A stretch of 64,000 nucleotides of DNA from Bradyrhizobium uaiense (GTDB lineage: Bacteria; Pseudomonadota; Alphaproteobacteria; Rhizobiales; Xanthobacteraceae): NCBI RefSeq assembly GCF_010811875.1, contig NZ_VKHP01000006.1, positions 34,013-98,012 of the forward strand. Direction: 5' to 3'. The translations under genes and the position numbers were made by a program. The stretch's first letter is position 1. Each line of letters opens with the position of its first letter. Below are positions 14,814 through 24,219 of the stretch, piece by piece. Below the pieces are notes generated by a model, which saw nothing but the letters and a program-made list of their open reading frames with translations, had not been told where the DNA came from and searched no databases.

Positions 14814-14855
14814 CCCGAAACTTTTTCACAAGCCGAACACAGGACAGTCCGAACC

Positions 14856-16064
14856 ATGACCGACGCAACCCGCCTTAACGCAAGCGTGAGCCACATCTCC
14901 ATGATGCAGCGGCCCTTTGGCGCGCCGCGCATTCACATGGATGAGGGCGCTTCCGGCGGTGCGCCCGCTGGCGGCTCTGCGCCTGCTGCCGGTGGCGATT
15001 CGGCCACCGCGATGCCGGAAAGCTTCGATTCGGTCGATGGGGCGATGCGCTTCCTGTCGTCGCGCCCCAAGCGCGAGCAGGCTGCCGCATCTGACACCGG
15101 CACCAACGATAATTCGTCCGCAGAGCACGCCGATGCCGGCGCCGCGGATGACAATGCATTGTCCGATGAGGGCAACGCCGCCCCGGGTGAGAACCCGGCT
15201 CTCGGCGAAGATCAGGACGTCGACCCGGCCGCCAATCAGCCGCCGCCCATCGAGCGTCCGAAGTCTTGGGCCAAAGACGAGCAAGCCGAATGGGATGGTC
15301 TCCCGCGCTCCCTGCAAGAGAAGATTGCAGCCCGCGAGGACGCCCGCGACAAGGCCGTTCGGAAAGGCCAGAACGACGCCGCTGAAAAGCTCAAGGGCCT
15401 CACGGCCAAAGAGCAGGCGGCGGAACAGGCGCGTACTACCTATGAGCAGAACGCCCGCGCCGCGCTGGACATTCTCGCAAGGGAACAGCAGCGCGATTTT
15501 GCCGACATCAAGAGCGTTGAAGACGTCACCAAGCTCGCACAGACGGACCCGCTGCGGTACATCCAGTGGCAGGCCCATCAGTCGCAGATTGCTGCCGTCA
15601 AGAACGCTGTCGACGATGCCGACAAGCGCAAGGCTGACGAGACTGCCAATGCGTGGAAAACCTTCCGGCAGACGGAAGACGCAAAGGCAGCCGAGCATAT
15701 CCCCGATCTGGCGGATAAGGCCAAGGCGCCGAAGCTCATGGAAAAGGCCGTCTCGCTTCTGCAAAAGATTGGTTTCACGCCGGAAGAGCTCGGCAAGTAC
15801 GACGGCGGCGAAAAGCTCTCGCTTTTTGACCACCGCGTGCAACGACTTCTCTTCGACGCGATCCGCTATAGCGACTTGCAGGCAGCGCGAACGGCCGCCG
15901 TCACCAAGGCCGTGCCGCCTGTTCAGCGCCCCGGAGTGAAGCAGCCGACCGGCAACGCCAACTCCGAGCGCGTCCAAGCCCTCAACACTCGTCTCAACAA
16001 TTCCGGCGACATCATGGACGCGGTGAGCCTGCTCCAGGCCCGTCGCTCCTCGAATCGCCGGTAA
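14856..16064 (+). CDS. Scaffold-like capsid assembly protein
   Basis: 402 residues placed directly before the major capsid gene. Residues 1-130 are low-complexity Ala/Gly/Asp/Asn, the middle (about 130-300) is charged helix (LQEKIAAREDARDKAVRK, EQAAEQARTTYEQNARAAL), and the end is basic (ARRSSNRR). The disordered-coiled-basic pattern is that of phage scaffolds, which direct coat assembly and then leave the head. Identified by pattern and position; no motif proves it. Confidence 0.7.
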   Translation: MTDATRLNASVSHISMMQRPFGAPRIHMDEGASGGAPAGGSAPAAGGDSATAMPESFDSVDGAMRFLSSRPKREQAAASDTGTNDNSSAEHADAGAADDNALSDEGNAAPGENPALGEDQDVDPAANQPPPIERPKSWAKDEQAEWDGLPRSLQEKIAAREDARDKAVRKGQNDAAEKLKGLTAKEQAAEQARTTYEQNARAALDILAREQQRDFADIKSVEDVTKLAQTDPLRYIQWQAHQSQIAAVKNAVDDADKRKADETANAWKTFRQTEDAKAAEHIPDLADKAKAPKLMEKAVSLLQKIGFTPEELGKYDGGEKLSLFDHRVQRLLFDAIRYSDLQAARTAAVTKAVPPVQRPGVKQPTGNANSERVQALNTRLNNSGDIMDAVSLLQARRSSNRR

Positions 16065-16085
16065 TCGCAAGCCAAAGGGACCGTT

Positions 16086-17096
16086 ATGTCCACTCCTACC
16101 AACACTTTCGGAACGGGCACTGCCGTCGGCAACCGCGAAGACCTGTCGGATATGATCTATCGTATCGATCCGACCGATACGCCGTTCATGAGCGCGATCG
16201 ACAAAACGAAGGCGTCCGCAGTCAACCATGAATGGCAGACGCAGGCTCTGTCTCAGCCCGACAACAACAACGCGCAGCTCGAGGGCGACGATCCGGAGAC
16301 CAACAACGCGCCGCCGACCGTGCGCCTGTCGAACGTCGCCCAGATTTCGTACAAGGTGGCGCGCGTCTCGGGTACCCAGCAGGCGGTTGACCACGCTGGC
16401 CGTGACAACGAGCTTGCGTATCAGGAAATGCTGCGCGGCCTCGAGCTCAAGCGTGACCTTGAGTACATCCTGCTCGGCAACCAGGCGAAGTCCACCGGCA
16501 ACTATGTCGGCGCGATCCCCACGCCCGGCTCGCCGAATGCTCCGCGCTACACGGCCTCGGTGCTGTCGTGGATCATGACCAACACCTGGAAGAACTCGGC
16601 CGCTGGCGGCGCCGATCCCACGGCGGCTGACGGCACCGGCACGCGCACCGACGGTACGCAGGTCGCGTTCCGCGAAAACCAGCTCAAGGGCGTTCTGGCC
16701 TCGATCTGGACCAACGGTGGCAAGCCGAACATCATCATGACCGGCTCGTTCAACAAGCAGGTGTTTTCGACCTTCACCGGCCGCGCCACGACCGTGCAGG
16801 AGAGCAAGAACAAGACCATTCAGGCGTCGGTTGACGCCTACGAGTCGGACTTCGGCAAGCTCAAGGTGGTCGCCAACCGCTTCCTGCGGAAGGACGCCAA
16901 CAACAACGTTGGCCGTGACACGTTGGTGCTGGAAACCGGCAAGTGGGCCGTAGCCTACCTGAATGGCCGAAACATGATTTCGATCCCGCTGGCGAAAACC
17001 GGCGATTCGGATCGTCGTCAGATCCTCGCCGAATATGCGCTGGAGGCCCGCAACGAGAAGGCTTCCGGCGGCGTGTTCGATCTCACCGCAGCCTAA
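16086..17096 (+). CDS. Major capsid protein (SU10/DUF5309 type)
   Basis: 336 residues. The N-terminus (NREDLSDMIYRIDPTDTPF), ISYKVARVSGTQQAVDHAG, DLEYILLGNQAKSTG and the C-terminal TLVLETGKWAVAYLNGRNM are characteristic of SU10-like (DUF5309) HK97-fold capsid proteins. Length is typical and no protease or delta-domain is evident, in keeping with a separate scaffold. It has its own ribosome site (aaaggga) and would be the most highly expressed gene of the late operon. Confidence 0.92.
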   Translation: MSTPTNTFGTGTAVGNREDLSDMIYRIDPTDTPFMSAIDKTKASAVNHEWQTQALSQPDNNNAQLEGDDPETNNAPPTVRLSNVAQISYKVARVSGTQQAVDHAGRDNELAYQEMLRGLELKRDLEYILLGNQAKSTGNYVGAIPTPGSPNAPRYTASVLSWIMTNTWKNSAAGGADPTAADGTGTRTDGTQVAFRENQLKGVLASIWTNGGKPNIIMTGSFNKQVFSTFTGRATTVQESKNKTIQASVDAYESDFGKLKVVANRFLRKDANNNVGRDTLVLETGKWAVAYLNGRNMISIPLAKTGDSDRRQILAEYALEARNEKASGGVFDLTAA

Positions 17097-17132
17097 TAGC
17101 CAGCCATACGACATCGAGAGGGGAACACACCT

Positions 17133-18170
17133 ATGACGAACTACTATGGCTATGGCTTTCCGGCCAACTTCCGCAACCTGATTGACGGTGGAGATTTCAC
17201 CGTCAATCCGTGGCAGCGCGGTACGGCGTTCACCGGCATCGCGAACACTCTGACCTATACCGCCGATCGCTGGTTTGCGGTCGGTGGCGCGGCCTCGTCC
17301 ATCAGCGTTTCGCGGGCGGCCGTGAGCGCTGTGCTGGGCTTCGCGCAGGCGCTCCAGTTCGGTCGAGCTGCGGCCAATACCAACACGGCCGTCATCTCGC
17401 TCGGTCAGGTGCTCGAATCGGCGGACGTCTACCGCCTGCAGGGCAAGCAGGTAACGCTGTCGTTCTGGGCTCTTGCCGGCGCGAATTGGTCGCCCGTCAA
17501 CGGCAACCTCAACGTCCAGCTCAACACGGGCACCGGCGTAAACGAGGGGTCGGCGAGCATGATTGCCGGTACCTGGGCTGGCTACCAGTCGCGTCAGCTG
17601 CTCCCGAACCAGTCGGTGGCGCCGGCGGCGGGCTCGAACATCGCTCAGCCGATCGCGGCGACCTGGAAGCAGTATTCGTTCACTGGCGTGGTCCCGACCA
17701 ACGCCAGCGAACTCGGCATCCAGCTCAACGCAACCCCGGTGGGCACCGCAGGCGCGGCCGATTACATCCAGATCATGGGTGTCCAGCTCGAGCTTGGTTC
17801 GGCGGCCTCGGTTTTCGAGGCGCGCGATATCCAAGTTGAGACGGAAATCTGCCAGCGCTATGCGTGGGTCACTCCCGAACCCGCAGCCGGCGTCATCGTC
17901 GGTTCGGGCATGAACACGGGCGCGGCCACGCAAGTGTTCTATATGGCGACGCCGGTGCAGATGTTCAAAGCGCCGACCGTTACCGTGACTGCCGGTACCT
18001 TCAAGACCAACCAGGCCGGCACCGCGACCGCGACCGCCATCACCGCGGGCACCACCCACACCGTCAATGCCATCAGCATCAACGGCAACTCGGCCGGCAC
18101 TGCCGGGCAGGGCACGTTGCTGCAGGGTGGCGGCGGCGCGGGCTCCATCGTCGCAAGCGCTGATCTGTAA
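17133..18170 (+). CDS. Virion decoration or appendage protein with jelly-roll-like domain
   Basis: 345 residues directly after the capsid. The opening RNLIDGGDFTVNPWQRGTAF, then TYTADRWFAVGG, followed by GKQVTLSFWALAG, is the pattern of galactose-binding-like jelly rolls found in phage tail or head appendages. The C-terminal third is Thr/Ala/Gly-rich beta sequence. A strong ribosome site (gagagggg) precedes it. Probably a head decoration or fibre that binds carbohydrate; this is inference from fold and place. Confidence 0.6.
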   Translation: MTNYYGYGFPANFRNLIDGGDFTVNPWQRGTAFTGIANTLTYTADRWFAVGGAASSISVSRAAVSAVLGFAQALQFGRAAANTNTAVISLGQVLESADVYRLQGKQVTLSFWALAGANWSPVNGNLNVQLNTGTGVNEGSASMIAGTWAGYQSRQLLPNQSVAPAAGSNIAQPIAATWKQYSFTGVVPTNASELGIQLNATPVGTAGAADYIQIMGVQLELGSAASVFEARDIQVETEICQRYAWVTPEPAAGVIVGSGMNTGAATQVFYMATPVQMFKAPTVTVTAGTFKTNQAGTATATAITAGTTHTVNAISINGNSAGTAGQGTLLQGGGGAGSIVASADL

Positions 18171-18180
18171 GGGGGACTGA

Positions 18181-18558
18181 ATGCCGCTTCCTGTTGATCG
18201 TCCGTTTTATGATGTTCCAGCCTACGCGGCCTCGGCATCGATCGGCGCTTCGCCGGTCGCTGCCGTCGCGGTCGCGCCGGTGGCTGGATACATTCAGCGC
18301 GTCGTCGCGGCGCCCGGTGGCACCACCACGGGCACCATTACCGTGGCTGTCGGCGTGAACGGTGGCGCGGATATCGCCGCCGGCGCGTTGCAGCTTGCCC
18401 CCGGTGCTGGCTCTCGAAATGGTGCCGTCACCGAGATCCCGCTTGTCGGCAACTCTTCCGTCTACGTGAGTGAGGGTGATCTTATCACCTTCACGCCGTC
18501 TGGCGGCGGTGGCGCCAACATTCCGGGTGCGTTCTTGGCCGTGATCCGGGCGATTTGA
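18181..18558 (+). CDS. Hypothetical virion protein
   Basis: 125 residues, Ala/Gly/Val-rich and beta-like (GYIQRVVAAPGGTTTGTITV, VYVSEGDLITFTPSGG). No charged helices. It resembles small head-decoration proteins that follow capsid genes. gggggact precedes the ATG. Function not established. Confidence 0.55.
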   Translation: MPLPVDRPFYDVPAYAASASIGASPVAAVAVAPVAGYIQRVVAAPGGTTTGTITVAVGVNGGADIAAGALQLAPGAGSRNGAVTEIPLVGNSSVYVSEGDLITFTPSGGGGANIPGAFLAVIRAI

Positions 18559-18561
18559 CGC

Positions 18562-18864
18562 ATGTCGTTTTTCCCGAAACAGCCCGCATCCCGCCAAGGC
18601 GTCGTTCAAAACGTCGCCTTCGGCGCGGCTTCAGCCCAGCTGCCGAACAAGTTCGGCAGCGAGACCTATCAGGTGCGCTTGGCCGCCACCGGCGCCTGCT
18701 ACTACGTCATCACCGAGTCGGCGTCGCCGACGGCGGCCACCGCGGCCAATGGCGCCTATCTTCCGGGCGGCGTCATTGAATATGTGATCGTTAGCCCTGG
18801 CGAAACGCTGACCGTGATCCAGGCTTCTGCCGGGGGCACCCTCTCAGTGTGTGAGGTGTCCTGA
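18562..18864 (+). CDS. Hypothetical virion protein
   Basis: 100 residues, beta-rich (ETYQVRLAATGACYYVITES, YVIVSPGETLTVIQASAGG). The style resembles its neighbour at 18181, so the pair may be paralogous decoration proteins. No named family. Confidence 0.55.
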   Translation: MSFFPKQPASRQGVVQNVAFGAASAQLPNKFGSETYQVRLAATGACYYVITESASPTAATAANGAYLPGGVIEYVIVSPGETLTVIQASAGGTLSVCEVS

Positions 18865-18867
18865 CGC

Positions 18868-19185
18868 ATGAGCGAGCTCCGCACCCGCTTTCATCTGGAT
18901 AGCAACGGCCAGGATCTGGCCATCGAGAGCATCCAGGACGTCGAGCCCATCTTGCAGTGGAACCAGGAAGCGCGCCGCGATGAGCAGCGCAGCGATTGGG
19001 GCCGTCACGTCGCGCGCATCCCGAATGTGATCTACGTGAAGTGGCTCAACGAAGAGCATGCTCGGGGAAACATCAACCTTCGGCTCTTTACCGAAGAATT
19101 TGACCAGATCGTGCAGAAGAAGCTCCAGGATCCGGAGTGGATCTACCTACGCACCGATCGGCCAGCTTTGCAGGTTGGTTGGTAG
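18868..19185 (+). CDS. Hypothetical phage structural-region protein
   Basis: 105 residues. Central IEDVEPILQWNQEARRDEQR-like acidic/basic segment, then WGRHVARIPNVIYVKWLNEEH, which I have seen as a short conserved phage protein between capsid and adaptor genes. Its stop TAG overlaps the GTG start of the adaptor gene (TAGTG). Role unknown. Confidence 0.6.
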   Translation: MSELRTRFHLDSNGQDLAIESIQDVEPILQWNQEARRDEQRSDWGRHVARIPNVIYVKWLNEEHARGNINLRLFTEEFDQIVQKKLQDPEWIYLRTDRPALQVGW

Positions 19186-19847
19186 TGGCCCTGATCGTCG
19201 ACAATCCATCACTACAATCGGCCGTCACCGAGTATCTTGCGCGCGATCAGGACGCCATCCTGATTGCGCGCATACCCACGTTCATCCAGCTCTTCGAAGC
19301 GAAGATGAACCGCAGCTTGTTTGTGCGGCAAATGGAGTCGCGCGTCACGGCGGTCACCAACCCGACACAGACCGAGCCTGAATTTATCGCTCTGCCCGCC
19401 GATTTTCAGTCAATGCGACGCATGCGCCTGACTGTAGGCGCGGCCGTTGGTAAGCCGTTCCTCGAGTACAAATCCAACCAGCAAATGGATGAGTACAAAT
19501 TGAGTATCGCTGGAACGCCAGCACAGCCGCAATTCTTCACGATCTTCGGTAACGAAATCGAGCTCGGGCCGGGGCCGGACGCCGTTTACACCGTCGAGAT
19601 GGTTTACCGGCAGAACATTCCAGCCTTGGCGACAAACAATACGAATTGGCTGCTGACGCTCGCGCCGGACATCTACCTCTATGGCGCCCTCATGGAAGCC
19701 GCGCCGTACATCAAGGAAGACGCGCGCATTCAAACGTGGGGCGCAGGCCTGGCGTCGGCGCTCGGTGACCTTAACCAGCTCGGCCTAACCTCGGCGTTCA
19801 ACGCCGGGCCACTCACTGTGCGGCCCGCTGGTCTCAAGATTTGGTGA
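19185..19847 (+). CDS. Head-tail adaptor protein (P22 gp4-like)
   Basis: 220 residues starting at a GTG that overlaps the previous stop. The helical N-terminus (SLQSAVTEYLARDQDAI, then IPTFIQLFEAKMNRSL), the central ALPADFQSMRRMRL strand and the C-terminal LYLYGALMEAAPYIKED match the phage adaptor family that docks under the portal in short-tailed phages. Position in gene order agrees. The start codon choice removes 16 upstream residues that are a shadow of the preceding gene. Confidence 0.75.
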   Translation: MALIVDNPSLQSAVTEYLARDQDAILIARIPTFIQLFEAKMNRSLFVRQMESRVTAVTNPTQTEPEFIALPADFQSMRRMRLTVGAAVGKPFLEYKSNQQMDEYKLSIAGTPAQPQFFTIFGNEIELGPGPDAVYTVEMVYRQNIPALATNNTNWLLTLAPDIYLYGALMEAAPYIKEDARIQTWGAGLASALGDLNQLGLTSAFNAGPLTVRPAGLKIW

Positions 19848-19850
19848 AGC

Positions 19851-20270
19851 ATGGCGGCATTTAACAAATTCAACCAGTTTGTGGCTGACGTCGCGACCGG
19901 CGTCCACAACCTCAATTCGAACGCCCTCAAGATCTTGCTGAGCAACACGTTGCCGGTCGCAACCAACACGGTGAAGGCGAACATCACCGAGATTGCGGCC
20001 GGCAACGGCTATGTTGCAGGCGGCGGGGCGGCGGCCTTCGTGTCCGGCGCCCAGACGAGCGGTCTCTACAAGCTTGTTCTTTCGCCGGTAGCGTGGACGG
20101 CGGCGGGCGGTTCGATCGGCCCGTTTGAGTACGCCGTTCTCTACAACTCGACGCCCGCGAACGGCAACCTCATCGGTTGGTGGGACTATGGGACCGCCAT
20201 CACGCTCACCAATGGCAACACCTTCACGGTGGCGCTCGATCAGACCAACGGCGTTCTGACGCTGCAATAG
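19851..20270 (+). CDS. Phage tail/virion structural protein
   Basis: 139 residues. FNKFNQFVADVATGVHNLNS, then LKILLSNTLPVATNTVKANI, a GNGYVAGGG turn and a beta-rich end is a recurrent small virion protein in tailed phages. No catalytic motif. Probably part of the tail hub or fibre base, judging by position. Confidence 0.6.
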   Translation: MAAFNKFNQFVADVATGVHNLNSNALKILLSNTLPVATNTVKANITEIAAGNGYVAGGGAAAFVSGAQTSGLYKLVLSPVAWTAAGGSIGPFEYAVLYNSTPANGNLIGWWDYGTAITLTNGNTFTVALDQTNGVLTLQ

Positions 20271-20277
20271 GTGTAAG

Positions 20278-21081
20278 ATGGCTGCTTGGCTCGATGCTTG
20301 CCGTTTCGTTCCGGCCGCTGGCGGAACGACGGATTGGACCTATTCAACGACTGTGCAGGGCTATCAGAGCCCTGCGGCGGCCGGCGTCGTCAATGGACGC
20401 GCGTACAAATATCGCGCGGAAAGCTCAGATCTGACGCAGTGGGAGATGGGTGAGGGGACGTATAACACGTCCACCGGGGTTCTCTCGCGAACGACGGTGC
20501 TGTTTAACTCGCTTGGGACTACAGCAAAGGTGAACTTCACGGCGGCGCCGCAGGTGGCGGTGATCGCGCTCAAGGAAGATTTGATCTCGATCGAAGAGGC
20601 GAATTCCTTCACCACAGCGCAGCAGAAGCAGGCAAGGCAGAACATCGGCGCCGACAGTGGCGTTTTTGTAGCTGATCGGAACGGCACCAATCAGACCGGT
20701 TTGACCGCAGGCGCGAACAACAAGGTCGCGTTCAACAACAAGGTAAAGGACGCAAACGGCTGGTTCGATGCCGTCACCAACTACCGCTATACGCCGCTGA
20801 TCGCGGGAACGTACCTGGTGGCGCTCAACGTGGCTACGACGAATGGCACCAGCGGAGAAACGTGCCAAGCCGTGATCTACAAGAACGGCGCATCCGTGAA
20901 GGTTGGCCCGTATATGAGCGCGACGAGCGCGGCTGGCTATCAGTCGCAGATTGTCGCGGCTGTCGCGATGAACGGTTCAACCGACTACCTTGAATTCTAT
21001 GTGTACGCGCCAGCGGCCATCACGACGTTGACCGGTGCCACGACGGTCACCAACGTTCAAGCTTACCGCATCGGGGATTGA
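20278..21081 (+). CDS. Tail fibre-like protein with C1q/TNF-like C-terminal domain
   Basis: 267 residues. The N-terminal 100 residues (QGYQSPAAAGVVNGRAYKYRA, in parts, and TQWEMGEGTYNTSTGVLSRT) form a beta module seen at fibre bases. FTTAQQKQARQNIGA is a short trimerising linker common in fibres. The C-terminal 130 residues (NNKVAFNNKVKDANGWF, TPLIAGTYLVALNV, SAAGYQSQIVAAVAMN) look like a C1q-type jelly roll. Likely a receptor-binding or decoration fibre. Confidence 0.65.
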   Translation: MAAWLDACRFVPAAGGTTDWTYSTTVQGYQSPAAAGVVNGRAYKYRAESSDLTQWEMGEGTYNTSTGVLSRTTVLFNSLGTTAKVNFTAAPQVAVIALKEDLISIEEANSFTTAQQKQARQNIGADSGVFVADRNGTNQTGLTAGANNKVAFNNKVKDANGWFDAVTNYRYTPLIAGTYLVALNVATTNGTSGETCQAVIYKNGASVKVGPYMSATSAAGYQSQIVAAVAMNGSTDYLEFYVYAPAAITTLTGATTVTNVQAYRIGD

Positions 21082-21082
21082 T

Positions 21083-21508
21083 ATGGCCTTCCAGCCAGAG
21101 CAGTTCGTTGCGGCGGTTCAAAGCCTCCGCCCTGGCCTCATGCCGCGCGTTGATTTCGACGTCTCCAATGACGGTTCTGGCCCGGTAATTTCCGGGTGGT
21201 ATCGCGCCGACGTGGCGCAGCCGACGCAAGCTCAGATCGAGGCTGTAGACACCGATGCGCTGAAGGCGCCGGAGAGCGTGCTGCCGCAAGACCTGATGGC
21301 GCAGTTTACCGCGGATGACATGGGAAAAATTCAGACGGCGATCGCGTCGAGCCCGGCAAACTCACTGTTGTGGTATGCGATGGTGGCCCAACGTGACCCG
21401 ATGTGGGTGACGAACGCGCGCTTTCTGGCTGGCTGGACTGCTCTGGTCAACATCCTCGGATCCCCCCGCATGTCGCAGATTGCATCGGCGTTGAACGTGA
21501 CGGTGTAG
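21083..21508 (+). CDS. Hypothetical phage protein
   Basis: 141 residues. The start MAFQPEQFVAAVQSLRPG has no clear overlap with the previous frame. The middle contains DTDALKAPESVLPQDLMAQF and the end LAGWTALVNILGSPRM; partly helical. It resembles fibre-associated chaperone-type proteins by position only. Confidence 0.5.
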   Translation: MAFQPEQFVAAVQSLRPGLMPRVDFDVSNDGSGPVISGWYRADVAQPTQAQIEAVDTDALKAPESVLPQDLMAQFTADDMGKIQTAIASSPANSLLWYAMVAQRDPMWVTNARFLAGWTALVNILGSPRMSQIASALNVTV

Positions 21509-21509
21509 A

Positions 21510-22178
21510 ATGTCGCTGCTCGGCTTTGACGCGGTCGGAAGGCGGGCTCTCGGACAGCTGCCGGCCTCGTCCTATGTCTACCTTCCTGCGATCTCAGGGG
21601 CGTTTACCGAGGGCGGCGTAGCCGCGCTATTCAGCACGAGCGTTCCAGCGATCGGACAGGCATTCACTTTTAATGGCATCGCGGCACCATTTCAGATCGG
21701 TGAGGCCGCGAACGTTGGCGCGTTCGCTTTTACTGGCATCGTTGCGGCCTTCACGGTTTCCGAGGCCGCAATCACGGGTGGTTTTGTCCTTACCGGCGTT
21801 CCGGCAAATGACATCACGATGGAGCCGACGCTCCCCGCCGTTTTTTCTTTCGGGTCTCCTGCGGCGCCACTCGTAGTCGCGGTCACGCCAGCGGCCGGCG
21901 CATACGCGCTTTCTGGCATCTCGGCGGGCTATACGAGAGATTTCATCAACTGGCTTCCGTCCGGAAAGCCGAGTGGGCCATGGGCGACACAAGCGCAACC
22001 AGCAGGGTCTAAACTAGCCCCGGACACCCGACAATTCTTCACCACGGATGTGGGGATGCTCGGCGTCGGCGCGCGACGGGGGCCGCAAACCGTGAGCATG
22101 TGGACTGCATCCGCTCAGCCCTCTAACCGTTGGACGGTTGATCCCGCTCAACAGATCTTGCCGCCGGTGACTGGATAA
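21510..22178 (+). CDS. Virion protein with internal beta repeats
   Basis: 222 residues. Residues about 25-140 show a repeating pattern of roughly 24 residues (AFTFNGIAAPFQIGEAANV, AFAFTGIVAAFTVSEAAI, GFVLTGVPAND), typical of beta-solenoid or stacked beta-hairpin appendages. The C-terminal 70 residues are irregular with Pro, Trp and Gly. Overlaps the next ATG. Function unknown; a fibre or tail-surface role fits the repeats. Confidence 0.55.
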   Translation: MSLLGFDAVGRRALGQLPASSYVYLPAISGAFTEGGVAALFSTSVPAIGQAFTFNGIAAPFQIGEAANVGAFAFTGIVAAFTVSEAAITGGFVLTGVPANDITMEPTLPAVFSFGSPAAPLVVAVTPAAGAYALSGISAGYTRDFINWLPSGKPSGPWATQAQPAGSKLAPDTRQFFTTDVGMLGVGARRGPQTVSMWTASAQPSNRWTVDPAQQILPPVTG

Positions 22179-23908
22179 TGTCCATCGTTCGCGCTGCCGA
22201 GTATCGCCCTGACGTCAGCGACTTCGGCGGCATGTCAACGAAGAACATCCGCAACGTGACGCCGCAGGGCGACGGCTACGGGCCGTTCCCGGCCTTTGTG
22301 CCGTATGCGAGCAAGCTCCCGGGGCCATGTCGGGGTGCCTTCTATGCGCTGAAATTCGACGGGAGCGTGGTGACGTTCGCCGCGACCGCGACGAAGCTCT
22401 ACCAGCTCAACAACACGAATTTCACCTGGACGGACGTGTCCGCAGGCGGCTCGAGCTATGCCTCGGTCGGGACCACGGCGCAGTGGCAGTTTGCACAGAC
22501 CGGGAGCCTGGTTTTCGCGACGCAGGCCAATGTGGTGTTGCAGGTATTCGACCTTTCGTCCGCGACGCAGTTTAGCGCGGCGCTCGGCTCGCCGCCGCAG
22601 GCCGCCTATGTGACGGTCATCGGCGGCTTCCTCGTGCTGTCAGGGCTACTCTCGACCCCCTACCGCATCATGTGGTCCGGGCTCTACAGCTTCAATGCGG
22701 CGCAGAGCTGGACCGCCGGCGTCAATTCATCCGACTTCCAGGACTTCACGGACGGCGGCATTGTGCGCGGCGTCGCCGGCGGCGATCAGTCCGGTGTCAT
22801 CTTCCAGGATCAGATCATCCGCTCGATGGCCTACGTGGCGGGGTCTCCGCTCATCTTTCAAATCGAGAAGATCGCGGAGGGGCTCGGCCTGTTCGCGCCG
22901 TATTCGATCATCAAGCACAGCGGCAGCATTTATTTTTACGCGACGCAGGGCTTCTACAAGATTTCGCCTGGCGGCCCGCCGCTGCCGATCGGCCGCGAGC
23001 GCGTCAACCGGACCTTTCTCGCCAATCTCGACGCGAGCAACTTGCAATTGTTCATGGGAACGGCTGACCCGCGCAGCTCGCGCATCTATTGGGCCTATCG
23101 GTCCACGTCCGGATCCGCTGGCCTATACGACATGCTTCTGGGCTATGATGAGGTGCTTGACCGATTTTTCCCGGTCGCATCGTCTGGCGAATTCCTGCTC
23201 GGGATCTCGCAATCGGGTGTCACGCTCGAGCAGCTCGACGCGCTCGCGCCGACGCCGCTGACCATCACGGGCGCGGCGAACAACGGCTCTGGCGCGATCC
23301 GGCTGACGCTGAGCGCCGAGAGCAACGCGAGCTTCTCAATTCTCGGTCAGCCGTTTATCCGAGTTTACAACGTGGTGGGAACCACGGAAGCCAACAATAC
23401 GACCGCAAATCCGAATTGGGCATTCACCGTCATCGATTCGACCCATATCGACCTCGTCGGGTCGACCTTCACTAACGCTTATGTCAGCGGGGGCCAGATC
23501 GGCGGTTCGGTGGACGCCATGACGCTCTCGCTTGACGATTATCCGTCGTCACTTGAGCCGCAGCTCGGGCAATTCGACGCGACCAACGCGCTCGGGTTCT
23601 TCTCAGGCGTGCCGCTGGAGGCAACGATTGACAGCGCCGAGGAGAGCGGAGACGGCACGCGGCTCACGGCGTGCGGCTTTGTGCCGGTCACCGATGCGGC
23701 CAACGTGTTCTGCCGCTATGTGTACCGGGACACGCTGCAGGCTACGCCGATCGTCGGGACAGAGCAGGCCCTCAGCACGCGAACTGGCCGATTCGACCAA
23801 ATGCGAGACGCGCGGTTTATCCGCTTCCGCGGGCGCATCCCTGCGGGCGCGAACTGGACCTATTACGCCGGCGTCACCCCTGACGTGATTGCGGGGGGCG
23901 CCATTTGA
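22178..23908 (+). CDS. Tail stabilisation protein (P22 gp10-like)
   Basis: 576 residues placed after the adaptor as in P22-like phages. MSIVRAAEYRPDVSDFGG, then TKNIRNVTPQGDGYGPFPAF and repeated blade-like segments (YALKFDGSVVTFAATATKLY, WQFAQTGSLVFATQANVVLQ) point to a beta-propeller core. The end is a beta module (RIPAGANWTYYAGVT). gp10 plugs the tail channel and holds packaged DNA. Assigned by fold pattern and gene order. Confidence 0.7.
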   Translation: MSIVRAAEYRPDVSDFGGMSTKNIRNVTPQGDGYGPFPAFVPYASKLPGPCRGAFYALKFDGSVVTFAATATKLYQLNNTNFTWTDVSAGGSSYASVGTTAQWQFAQTGSLVFATQANVVLQVFDLSSATQFSAALGSPPQAAYVTVIGGFLVLSGLLSTPYRIMWSGLYSFNAAQSWTAGVNSSDFQDFTDGGIVRGVAGGDQSGVIFQDQIIRSMAYVAGSPLIFQIEKIAEGLGLFAPYSIIKHSGSIYFYATQGFYKISPGGPPLPIGRERVNRTFLANLDASNLQLFMGTADPRSSRIYWAYRSTSGSAGLYDMLLGYDEVLDRFFPVASSGEFLLGISQSGVTLEQLDALAPTPLTITGAANNGSGAIRLTLSAESNASFSILGQPFIRVYNVVGTTEANNTTANPNWAFTVIDSTHIDLVGSTFTNAYVSGGQIGGSVDAMTLSLDDYPSSLEPQLGQFDATNALGFFSGVPLEATIDSAEESGDGTRLTACGFVPVTDAANVFCRYVYRDTLQATPIVGTEQALSTRTGRFDQMRDARFIRFRGRIPAGANWTYYAGVTPDVIAGGAI

Positions 23909-24219
23909 CCGTCTATCTGCCAGGTCTCAACGAGACGGACCTGAAGAAAATCATTCGCGCGGTGCACGAGCTCGGCTCGGGGCGCTCCAACGCGATCGGG
24001 ACTGTTACGCTCGCGGTCAGTGCGACTTCCACAACCGTTCTGGATCAGAATTGCGCCGCCGGATCGGCCATCATCTTGATGCCGCAGACCAGCGACGCCG
24101 CAGCGGCTATCTCCACCACCTATATTCCAGCTGCCACGGTGCAGAATGGAAGCTTTGTGGTGCAACACGCTAGCAACACGCTAGCGGATCGGACGTTCAC
24201 CTATGCCATCCAGGGCTAG
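23905..24219 (+). CDS. Small virion protein
   Basis: 104 residues overlapping the preceding gene by ATGA-type coupling. The N-terminal helix (ETDLKKIIRAVHELGSG) is followed by a beta-rich domain (GTVTLAVSATSTTVLDQN). It contains the phased GCTAGC pair at 24169 that encodes His-Ala-Ser-Asn-Thr-Leu-Ala, using the rare Leu codon CTA. Function unknown. Confidence 0.6.
   Translation: MTVYLPGLNETDLKKIIRAVHELGSGRSNAIGTVTLAVSATSTTVLDQNCAAGSAIILMPQTSDAAAAISTTYIPAATVQNGSFVVQHASNTLADRTFTYAIQG
24169..24185. repeat. Two GCTAGC palindromes at 11-bp phase inside a gene
   Basis: GCTAGC begins at 24169 and 24180 with spacer aacac. They lie near the 3' end of the gene at 23905 and force a rare CTA Leu codon. 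Confidence 0.8.

Noticed and set aside
14826..18059. A 1077-residue open frame on the minus strand across scaffold and capsid genes
   Set aside because: It runs antisense to well-supported structural genes, is rich in Arg/His/Gly with no domain pattern, and reflects the high-GC third-position effect on the opposite strand.
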